DNA from: Hepsetus odoe
Taxonomy: Eukaryota; Chordata; Actinopteri; Characiformes; Hepsetidae
Direction: 5' to 3'
NCBI GenBank assembly: GCA_017165825.1
Contig: CM029378.1
Span: forward strand, 14,395,908-14,459,907
Length of the DNA stretch: 64,000 nt
A program made the position numbers and the translations under genes. Below are positions 16,389 through 28,170 of this stretch, in pieces; the first letter of the stretch is position 1, and the number at the start of each line of letters is the position of its first letter. A model generated the notes under the pieces. It searched no databases and was not told where the DNA came from. It worked only from the letters and a program-made list of their open reading frames with translations.

Positions 16389-16502
16389 ATGAGGAGCTGC
16401 ACGGTGGACTTTAGAAAGAGGACCGCTCGACTCTTGCCTGAAGAAGCCATTTGTGTCCATATTCAAAGTAAAGATGAGGAAAAAGTAGGCGACTTGTGCT
16501 AA
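16389..16502 (+). promoter_or_regulatory. myo1d: Upstream ORF in the myo1d leader
   Basis: The ATG at 16389 opens a 37-codon ORF ending at the TAA at 16500-16502, upstream of the main ATG at 16655. A second short uORF opens at the tandem ATGs at 16506-16511 and stops before the main start. If the leader is unspliced they would lower translation. The peptide resembles nothing known to me. Confidence 0.4.
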
Positions 16503-16654
16503 CGGATGATGGTTTATAATTTTCTGGCTCCTCGTCCCGTTTAGAAGCCGTAGTTTAGTGCAGTCCACGCTGGGACGGAGCACTGCTGTGCTGTTTACCT
16601 CAAGCTTAGAGCTGTCAGCGAAGTCCTGCTTCTCATCTTTGGATAAAACCCACC

Positions 16655-16749
16655 ATGGCAGAGCACGAAAGTCTGGAGTTTGGAAAGGCTGATTTCGTCC
16701 TTCTGGACAATGTGTCCCTGGAAGAGTTTCTGGCCAACCTTAAACTCAG
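16655..16749 (+). CDS. myo1d: myo1d exon 1 (N-terminus)
   Basis: Encodes residues 1-31 and two bases of Arg32. Donor GTAAGC. The initiator context is CACCATGG. The CAGACAGG minisatellite starts 27 bases after the exon ends. Confidence 0.93.
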
Positions 16750-19700
16750 GTAAGCAGCCGGCCATTGACCTTCACTCAGACAGACAGGCAGACAGACAGG
16801 CAGACAGACAGAGCTGTGTCTCTGGGGAGAAGGATGAAGATGATTATGGATGTTGATGGGATATTTCTTGGGTTGCAGGCTGTGCTTCAGCGCAATCAAA
16901 CTGCAAACCTTTCTCAACCGCAGCTTCATAAAGTGTGGAAACCCCTTTTCTGTTGCTTGATCTGAAGTGCTGCTTGCATTTGTTTCTTTGAAATACTGTC
17001 AGCTTTGGTTTGGTTTGTTGTTGTTTTAAAAATGCACTTGAAATAAACTTGCTGTCTGCGTTCGAATCTGCTGCTAGATCCTTCTCTTATTAAGGTACCC
17101 AGGGGGAAATCCCACCATCCAGCAGGCATGAAGTGCAGATTTATGTAACAATTTCACACCAAGAGCTACAGTTTTACTTGCATCCCATAATATTCGACAC
17201 GTTCTGATCATTGATAAGTGAGTAAAATGTAGCCTAATAAAGGCCGAGCTGGTGAACGGGCAGACTGGGACACTGCGTTCAGCAGTCAGGCTCCAGCCTT
17301 GAAAAATGCATGTCCAGGACGTTTCCAAATCCAAATTGCAGAAATATTCCTGCAAATTGTTCAGCTTTACAGTCAGGAAAGTAGATTTCATTCTACTTTC
17401 ATTCTTACTGGGAAAGAAATGAGCACTTATTTAGAAATAAACTGCTCTGTACTGTTGATGCGGTTAATAGGAGTCCATTCAAACCCAAACCTGTATGGAA
17501 AATGTATCTGATGCATTCAGTAATGAAGAAGTTTATTATTGTTTAAACAAAAGCTAGATAATCAAAAACAGTATGTCTCAACAGGTTACAAGAGGGGACA
17601 TCCCTTTCCAGGCAACATGATGTAGCAGACATACAATCACACCCTCTATGCAAAGGCTAGATTACAGAGATCTTCGCTGCCTTTCATCATGCAAAAAAAA
17701 TATTGGTCATGTTTTGTTATGCCTTGCACCCTATTATGTCATCGACCACAGACTACACCTGTGTATCCTGGCTAGAGTGTGTAGTCCAAGAGGTGTGGGC
17801 CATGGAAATTCCCTTTCATTTTCAACCCCCTGCTCTAAACAATAGCAGACCTCACTGTAGATGATCATATTCTTGTGCTCCATCTGACTGAATGCAGATC
17901 AAGTCACATTTCTCCATTACTGCTCTGTCACTAAATGATTGACTATTTGTGATATGGAGAATGGGACAGTAGTGAGCCAAGTGGGCCTAAAGCATAAGTG
18001 CTATGCTTAACACCTTCAATCTGGCTTAATCAATAACCCATAATCCAAGATAAACACACAATGAAATTCTGCTGTTCTTTACAATTAGGCCTAATTCACC
18101 TTTTAGTGTAGCCCAATCATGGATGCCAGATTGCTTCCCAGTTATTGGATCCCTTTCTACTTTGTTTGCACTACAAGCAAACTTGAATTTGCTACGTATT
18201 GTAGTACCTAGGGTTGTCACCACTGACCATATTACTAATGAAATGATCTTGATCAATGTGTAAGGTATCAGAGATTTAGAAATGACCCATACAATGGAAA
18301 ACCAAATGTACCTTTTTTGAATTTTGATTTAAAATCTCATGTACACTTCACATGCAGTCCATATATTCAAAATAACCTACTAAAGCAGCCTCCCTGCGAT
18401 GGGCTGGCGACCTGTCCAGGGTGTGTCCCCCGTCCTGCGCCCTGTGTGAGCTGGGATGGACTCCAGCACCCCGCCGTGACCCTGCTTGGGACAAGCGGCA
18501 GAAAATGACTGACTGACTGTCTGAACCTACAAAAACAAGCCATTTTGAGCTTACTATTTTGTGATGTCACAAAAACCCGGATGTTTATATGCATCCATAG
18601 ATTCATTGTACAGTAGTTTAGCTCCACCCATGCATATTTGATGTGAGGTGAAGGTGACTATTTTTGTCTTTGTGAAACACAGCACAGCACACAGAAATTC
18701 AGACTCTGCTTTTTACCCATACACACATGTGCAGAAGCGGGCAGCTATTGAAAGCACCCAGGAGCAGTGATTGGGACGATACCTGCTCAAGGGTACCTCA
18801 GGGCAACCTACTGGTCTAGGATTCATACCCATAACCTTCCGATCATCGGGCCAACTCCCTAACCACTAGGCCAATGCTGCCCCCACTGCCCCAGTGTAAT
18901 GAGTGCTGCAGCCCAGGCACAAAATAAAATCCCAGAATACAAAGCTGCCAATCATAACAACCACCATTAATTCCTTATTAAAAAAACAAAGTTGGAATAA
19001 TCACTTTTTTGTGTCAAAACACACACAAATATCAAAACTAATGTGTCACTTTAATAAAATTAAAGAAGAATATAGGAGATGGGCCTTTAAAAATGTCCAG
19101 TCCATAACCATGAACTTGACATGAACTTAAAGCGTTCACTGAAAGAAAAGATAAAGAGAATTCCAAAATAATCCATTATTGAAAAGAAATTAAGAAGCTT
19201 TAAAAAACATCTTACATTAACACTTCTCTGATTCCTGCAGTAAGAGAGTTTGGTTGTGTTAATAAGCAAATTGTCCAAAAATGTACATTTAAATCCTTTA
19301 AACTGAACCTGTTAAATTAATTAACAGTTCTGTTTATGGCTTCATTGCATTATTTTTATTCATCTGTCTTTCATAAAATAATTCAGTGTTTAGCATATTT
19401 GTTTTCCGATGACTAGTCAGAATAGGGTTATGTGCTGGTGTCGGGGTGTGTTGTGTGGTTTTTTTTTTTTTTTTGTTTGTTTTTTTATTTATTTTTTTGC
19501 CGTTTTTTTCTTTCCCCTCACATTCTTCAGGCGCAGCCTGAAAGTGTTTGACTTTCTCTGCAGTCCGGAGATGGCGTGTGCAGTTTGTTATTTGCAGAGG
19601 GTGTGACCAGGCGGGCTTCCTGCTACTTCCCCTGCTCCACATCTGTGTCTGGAGCTCCTCTAGCACAGACAGCAGGGGGATGCCAGATTCAGTCCGGTGC

Positions 19701-22541
19701 CCTCTGGTGCAGTGAGAGAGGACTCTGATGTTACAGACTTACACAATGTATTTAAAGCCTGAATAAGCCCCCCCCCCCCCCCCCCCTTCTCTTTACTAGC
19801 ATATTTACAGTGCCTAAAATCTTTGAAACAGCTGTGAAATGAACCTTAAGTGAAAATACTTTCAGTTCAGGGTCATGGTTGTTTATAGTCTAGCATGTTG
19901 AGTATTTTTGCTGACTGTATTGAGGATTAATCTAGTTATCTAGTACCTAACAAAAGCCCAACCAATGGACCTGGGTGGTAACTCACAAACTTTTTTTTTT
20001 TTTCTTCTTCTTCTTTTTTTTTTTTTTTTAATTAAAGAATTTATTTGAATGTAGTTCTTGTCATTGTTTTGATTTAGAGAAAAAAGACTCACATCGTAGT
20101 CATCCTGGACTATTAATTTGGTGAATATCAGCTGTGTTTAGATGGACTGTCCAACTTTCTAATAGCAGCAGTACCAAGGATAAAAGAGCAGACTAAATAA
20201 AACTGACTTGGGTTATAGACCTTTGCTTCTGAGGTTTGTGGAGAGGGTTAATGTTAAAAGCACTTCTATGGGACATGGCGTTCGTGCATGAATCCATCGC
20301 CCAACTGTCAGAGACCACTTAGGCTTCTCACTGAGAGACATGTAAATTAAACAAACGTCCATGCTGCTAACATATGCAGAGCTGTAGTGTGTTTTATGGC
20401 CTTAACAATGTTTAACACCATGTTTATACTACTCCCATATGACTCTTTACCAGCCTTTTTTTGGGCATCATACAAATGCGACTTAATTGATGTGAACTCA
20501 CTGCCTGTCTTTATATGGCAGTGTTGTTTTGTCTCCCAGGAGGATCTCGGGGAAATTTTTTGGCAAACCTCCGCACATTTCCAAAAACAATTATAAGGGC
20601 TGCCTAAGACATTTTCTAAATTCCTGCAGACAGCACCCATGATACATCTGATGAAATGGCAGATAATCATCGTCTCCACAGTCTACACAGATCCTCCGCT
20701 GTATCATCATCTGCCATCTTTGTCTCATGCATATCTCAAGCCAACCTTTAGAGAATTTGAGGTCTAAAACTGACACTTTTAAGTGACAGATTTATTTACT
20801 TATTCATAGTAAAGCACAGACCCTCATCCCCACTTTTCTAGCAGATTACAGGTAAACTGGTGAACGAAATTGACACTACATGATTTTAGCCCTGTTTTTT
20901 TTTTTTTTAAACCTGTCTAGGATCAGAGGCAGCAGCATTCTTTTGGGGCTTGTAAATCTGTGCTTAATCTCGATGTTTGAATTGTTGAAAGATACCTTAA
21001 GAGAGACTCACGGATGCCTCACGTATGTGTCAGGTAGTGTGAATAGTGCTGGCACACAGTTGTTATCTTCTGCTTTTTGCTGATATCCATTTTTTGGGAA
21101 TGTAAAAGAACATGTCTATCATGTTATGTTATTAGTCTGAGGAACGTTTGCCCCACTCCTCAGTGCAGAATTCTTTAAGCTTTGAGATGTCTGAAGGGTT
21201 TCTTGCATGTACAGCTCGTTTCAAGTGACCCCACAGCATCTCAATGGGATTAAGTAGAGTAGAGTAGAGTGATCTTTTATTATCCCACGAATGGGAAATT
21301 TGGGCGTTACAGGGCTCTTATTAAAAAAAAGACAGAAAGAAAAGAAAAAATATATAAAGATATAGAGAGAGAACAGGAACAAGTACAGGAGAAAAGTAGA
21401 GGAGCTATAAATAAATAATAAATTATCTATATATCTATATATCTATATATCTATATATATATAGATATATAGATATATATACACATACATATACATACAC
21501 ATACATATACATACACATATACATATCTACAAGATCTGGACTTTGACTCGGCCACTCCAAGACTCTCCATTGCTTAGTTTTCAGCCAGTCTTTGATGGAT
21601 TTACTGGTATGTTTTGGGTCATTGTTATGTTGCAGGGTCCAGTTCAGCTTTAATGTTCTTACAGATGGTTTCACATGTTCCTCAAGCACCCTCTGATACA
21701 TGGTAGAATTCATGGTAGATTCTATGATGGTGAGCTTGCCAGGTCCTGCTGCAGCAAAGCATCTCCAAACCATGACAGTTCCACCTCCATGCTTCAGAGT
21801 TGGTATGAGGTTAGTTTCCTGGAATGCTGTATTTGATTTATGCCAATGTCCTCTGTTCTGGTGTCCAAATAATTCAATTTTAGACTCATCTGTCCAAAGA
21901 TCATTATTCCAGAAGTCTTGGACTTTGTCTACGTTCTCTCTGGCAAACTTCTGTCTGGCCTTGATGTTTCTCTTTGAGAGCAAAGGTTTCCTCCTTGCAC
22001 ACTTTGCACACCTCACAGGCAAGTTAAAGTTTTAGCAGTCTCTTTCTGATTGTGGAGGCACTTTCACATCAACAGTAGCAAGAGCCTGCTGTAGTTCCTG
22101 TGATGGCATTTTAGGGTTTTTGGAAAATTCATTTAGCATTTTGCGGCCTGCTCTCAGGGTGAACTTGCTTGGACGGCCAGACCTGGGCATGTTGGCAGTT
22201 GTTTTGGAAGTCCTCCACTTGTAAACTGTTTTCCAGACAGTGGAATGGCTGATTGCAAATTCTTTTTAGATCTTTTTAAATCTCTTACCAGACTTGTAAG
22301 ATGCTACAATCTTCTTTAAATTTGAGGGTGTCCTAATTTATTCCTCTCTAGAAATCACAATTTGGTAGAATTACATTTTACAGAAGATTTTTCAAAAGGC
22401 TTTTCTTCAGTTTAAATTCTTTAGTTATGTTACTTGAATCTCCTAGTATTGTTAAAATTGAGATTAAATATCCATATTTCCAAGAATATACAAAATACAA
22501 TATAATATACATATGCTGTTATGATTTTACTAGTTATAATA

Positions 22542-22573
<32 letters not shown>

Positions 22574-25500
22574 AGCTGTTATAACAAGTAAAAATCTATA
22601 AACTTAATTTAAAAAGCAATTTTTAAATAGCGTAAACTGGTTTTAAGACATCACTGAGCTGACTTTACTTAGAGCAGTATCTTTTTGGTGATGTGAAAAA
22701 TTGCAAAATTAACTATGCCAATGGCATCATGCAGTGCATACATAGTGTGGTTTGAAAGAACTCTGTGAACACTAAGAGGTATGTTTTTCTTTTTCTTTTC
22801 ACACAAAGTGAGGAAAAGTGAGGATTGCACTGCGCTACCTGATCTTGTCTCTACCTGCCTGTTCCTTGTTGAAAGTGGGACTGAGTGAAAACAAAGTCCT
22901 TTATCCATAACTAATGGTGAATGCAGTATCAATGCTCAGAAGGGTTGAACTCTTGACACTTAAAAGTAGCATTGATCTGAGATGGAATGCTAGAGGAACC
23001 TGATCAACAGGCTGTGAAAGATATTTCTTAAGTATGCAACTGCTGTGCAATGGTAGGGCAAACAGGTTCTGTGCCTCTCTCGTTTCAGTTCTCTAAACGT
23101 TCACTTGTTACCTTAACAGCAGGAACGGGTTGCACGGAGCCCAGCTGTGACACATGGCAACCTGACTCCTTCCTTCCAGAGTGGGTATGGTGGAGGAAGC
23201 CTCCTTAAGGCTCAGGTGCTCTGAGCAGAAGGTCAAAAGATCTGCTTCCTCCTCCTTTATACATGAACCGAAACAGAGCTTTCGTTAAAACACACTGGAT
23301 TATTGAAAGGGGAAAATATTCTTGTAAGGTTGTAATCGGTTGTATTACACTTAAAGGCATTTTTTTACATTAAGTATTATTTATGTTATGGTGATGAATT
23401 TTGTTATTTATTTTATGTCATGCCAATTCTAATTGACATGAGCAAAAAAAAATGGCTCTTGTACTGGCACATCGCAATACCTTTTCGATACCTTTGGAAT
23501 TTAAATCTTGAAGAATATGTTAATGTTTCAAAATGTATGTTCACTCCCTTCCCATCTATGCAGTCCATATATTCGAGGTAGTCTGCCGAAAAGGCCTGTT
23601 TAAAAACCATAGTTTTTGTGATGTCACAAAACCAGCACATTTACATGTACCTCCTTATTCAGCCATCTAAGAAGCTCTAAAGGCTGTACAGGTATGTACT
23701 GCCTTCTGAATGAGCCGTTCAGCCAATTTTACCTGTTTGCCTACATAGGTTGGAAAATGGTCATGTAAAACTGAATTGCAGTTATTTATTTTTATAATTA
23801 TTTATTTATAATTATATCCATCCATTATCTGCCACTTGTCCCAAACGGGGTAGCGGGAGGGTGCTGGTGTCCAACCCAGCGCACACAGGGCGAGGACCGG
23901 GGACGCACCCTGGACAGGTCGCCAGTCCATCGCAGGGAGGAACGGGACGGGGACGGCACCTTGCTCAAGGGCACCTCAGGGCAACCCATTGGGAAGGGGT
24001 TCGAACCCCCGATCCTCCGATCACGTGGCTGACGCCCTAACCACTAGGCCACCGCTGCCCTTTTTAATTATATTTTTGATACAAAGACCAACCTCATGGA
24101 AAAATAAAACTTAGTATCTATGCTGTCTTGAACATTCAGCCTAGTAGAAATACACCACCATTCAAACTGGGCCACAGTTGATAGATTTAGAAATGAATTT
24201 ACACAGATTATGAGCTTTAGTAAACTATAGTATTTAACTGTACACCTACACAGAGTACCATCAAGGCAAGTTTGTGAAGAGCCTGACTCAAAAGGACACA
24301 AACATTACCATTAACATACCATTTCAGTGCCCACCATCCAGTATAGGTCAATTGGAGGCCTTTTTATTTTTGAATGTAGATGAGGGTAGATGGTTACTGT
24401 ATGGAAAAAAGAAAGTCATTAAAGAAGTATTTTCCATAGACTTACCCCAGGAGATTTACCCCTTGCTGTCCCAAATTACGAGGTTCTAACTGGGAATGGC
24501 CTGCTCTCTGTACCAGCATTGCCCAGAGATCCATCTGCTGCCTTGAGCTTTGACCACTGGCATGCTTGCCCATGGCTAAGAGTTCTTGTCTGGCCAGATC
24601 TCTCATAGTTTCTCTCTTTGTTCCTCTTCTAATAAAAACAAACACAGAGAGAACTGTGTGTCTGTCCCCGGGGCTAAAACTAAAATAGAATTTGTACTCA
24701 TTCTTTTCTGTGTGAGTGACTGAATGTGTGCGGTTAGCATGCGCTGTTTCTATTGTTTGTTGACACTTGGTCAGTATCTCTCAATGGCTTTGAAATGTGA
24801 TTCCATTTATCCATAAAAATGTCCTAATCCTTGAATAAGCTCAAAGATTTTGACTCTTTTTAGATGATTAGTATAAAAGCAGAACTAGCACTGATTTATA
24901 TTAGACTATCTTGCTCTGCCCGGACCAACCACCTCCAGCTGGGGACAAAACCCAATAAGAAAACTCCGTAATGGTGAACGTGTGTCCTGAAATAGTAGAT
25001 TAGAGTTAGATTTTTTTATAAATAGGCCCCTTTCTCTCGCTCTCCAGCAAAGAAAAGGGTAAGTCTCACCACAAGAATTTCCATACAACCCCCTGTAATC
25101 TGAAACACATTACCTCCCTTACATAAACAGAACTGTGCCTTTTTCGGCTTTTTTCCCCTCTAAATAAGATCCAAGCCTTACAGACGTCTCATTTGTGGAC
25201 TATGAGTCTTGGCAGAGGGGCACTAAGAGTAGTAATGTTTGAGGTACTGTCTAGCTCTCTCTTTCTCTCTTTACCTCTCCTTATTCTTGAACCTCCTTAG
25301 TGTTTATGGCCTCAGTGTTTTTATGGTCCCAACTTGTGACTGACCTATTAATGCCTTGCTACCACTTGTTGTCCCCAAGTTTGTCATTAATAATAGCTTC
25401 GTGCCGCTATAGATTTTATCCATTTGTAGTGATGACTGTACAAAGTGGGCACAGCTGAAATTTGGGTTGGTCTTTTTAATCTGAGTGGTCTGTTATTTGT

Positions 25501-27875
25501 TCATTAAATTGGTATTTGTTTGTATATTTAGTGTTTGCCTGGTTTGTTTTTAAGACTTCAGGCCCCAACATTATTCTATAAATCATTCTATTTCTCTGAG
25601 GCTTACTTGTCCCTGTTTAGTTTTTAATGAAAATGTTTTATCATTAAAGCATTTTATCCTTCAAAATGACATTTACTCCAATAAGATCAAACGAATATAA
25701 CATACAATACTGACATACACAGGAAATGTTTACAAAAGGCTAAGCACCGAAAGATTAAATTAAGATAAATTAAGAATGGCAAGTCAAAATAACCAAATTC
25801 AGATCATTTGTTTAGAACTAACTTTCATTATTTTTACTCGAGGAGCTGAACTCACTCATTTAAACATGACTGCCAAAAGACAAACAGAAAAATACTGCAC
25901 TGTTAATCAATAAATCTAAACTATCTATAATGGGAAACATTAATATGTGTCTCCTTATCGCTTCCTTACAGAAATGCTACACTTGGAAGTAATTTATGAA
26001 GCTAAAGGTGTTTTTTATTTTCTCTGTTTTCCATTTAGTCCTCAAAATTAAATTACACCATTAATAAAAGTGAGCCTTTTCTATTTCTGTTCACTTCATT
26101 CAGTCTGAGGCAGGTGGACTCCAGACTCAAATTGTATACTGATAGTATGGACCATAAGCAAGATGCACAAGAGATCATTTTCAAGTGTCATAACAAAGCA
26201 TCTGAACACTTGTGTAAATGGGATGTTTCAGGCTTTCGTCTTTAATTTGTGTACGTGTTTTTTTTTGTAGAATTTTGAATCCATGTTAAGAGGAGAAAAC
26301 ATACAAACACATTGACAGCTTTTAAGAGAAACATATTTGAAACATTGTGTTAGCACTTAGCAGAATAATAGGCTACACCCACAAACCACAGGACAAGCAC
26401 AATTTAACCAAATACCCTGCTGACAACTACAGAGAATTCAAACACATCTGAGGACCTGTAATCAAGTGGATTGTGTTTGAAAGGGACCAGAGCAGAAACT
26501 AACCTGGTATTTGAGGAGGAGAAGAATCTAACCTGTTCTACGATGTGTCAAGGCAGTGCTTTTCCTGGGGTTGCCTTTGCCAAAACAGCTTGACACGACA
26601 CAAGGCAGACTGAATTCCTGCTTTGCCATCCAGCTCCCTTTTTGCGGTCTGAAGAGGAGGATGCAATAAGTAGGAAGCAGTTATGCATCACAGATAGCAG
26701 CTTATTAGAATTAGAATTGATCTAACAATTAAAAACCGGGAAATAAAATGAAAATCTAATAAAGTTGATATTGTGATAGTGGAAGCATTCATTGTGCATC
26801 ACATCTCTATATAGTTTTATCAGATGCATTTCAGAGAACAACGCCTCATTATCTTGCTTTGGCCACACCTGAATAGGCTGATTTGACAATGGCAGAGTGT
26901 GATTTGTGTTTCTAAGAACAGGTGCAACCTGTTTTTGGTCATAAAATCTATACAAATTTAATGTTAAAAAATAAGTTGCCTTATCACTTGTCTATTGAAA
27001 TCACTGCACTTTGAATATAATTTATGAAGCTAAAGTTGGTTTCTTATTCTCTGTTCTCCATTCATCACGGGGCAGCGGTGGCCTAGTGGTTAGGGCGTTA
27101 GCCAGAAGATCGGGGGTTCGAACCCCTTCCCAATAGGTTGCCCTGAGGTACCCTTGAGCAAGGTGCCGTCCCCGTCACTGCTCCCCGGGCGCTTTCAATA
27201 GCTGCCCACTGCTGCACGGTGTTTGAGTGTGCATGGGTTAAATGCAGAGGTCCAATTTCGTTGTGGTTCACTGTCTGCTGTGCTGTGACCTCGCAATGAC
27301 AAGGGTTGTCACTTAATTAATAACTTAATTAATTAATTAAAACACAATATCAACAAAGTCCTTATACAGACAGATGTGTGCCTTTTCTTATTCTGTCCAT
27401 TCAGTCTGGCACAGAAGTACTTCGGCCAAGTTGTAGAAGAATTTTAAGGACTACTGATGTAGGATGCAACAGAGCTCAGCTGCAAATTTCAACACAAAGC
27501 TTCTAAATACTAGTGTAAATGGGATATTTCATTCACTTTTAATAAATGAAACCTTTTAAAAACTGTTTTTGATTCGTCTTTGTGGAGTGGTCGTATGCTT
27601 GAAAATGAAATTAGTGAAAATCAAAGGTTGGTTTGTATTGAGCTGCCGCGTTCCTCACTCTTTGCACAGGAGCTTGATTGCTTCTCTGTTTCAGATTAGA
27701 CTTTTCAGTGATGCTTTTGGTTGCTATTATTCAAGATTAATTTAATTCTCATCTAGGTTTTTTCCCCATATTAAATTAGAATGGCACTAGTTTTAGATCT
27801 GTCGGTTTGCCTGTTTACTTCGAGCTACTTTGGTGTTGGGGAGAATCCTTTTTTCAAAGCCAGGGTTACAGAGGG

Positions 27876-27931
<56 letters not shown>

Positions 27932-28115
27932 ATTACAGTTTACAACCAGGCAATATCCTTACTACTTTTCCTTTTGAGACACTCTCTCTCACCCTCTCTT
28001 TCCCCCGACTGTCTGTTTTTCTGCTTTTCCCTGCTCTCTATTTACCCTGGTCGAAATCTGAGAGCTCTCCTGAAATAACATGCTGAGTAATGTCTGAGTC
28101 TGCTGGATGGCCTCT

Positions 28116-28170
<55 letters not shown>

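Noticed and set aside
16317..16502. 61-codon ORF starting at 16317
   Set aside because: It begins at a GTG. Only the internal ATG at 16389 is a credible upstream ORF start.
19334..19666. 110-codon minus-strand ORF with Lys runs
   Set aside because: Produced by the poly-T tract; no protein-like pattern outside it.
20347..20679. 110-codon minus-strand ORF
   Set aside because: No splice sites, no recognised family and unlikely composition; chance open frame in intron.
27069..27315. Possible tRNA genes at the SINE heads (here and at 44664, 24060, 52682)
   Set aside because: A and B boxes are present, but the acceptor stem and anticodon arm do not form a full tRNA and the sequences continue into SINE bodies.
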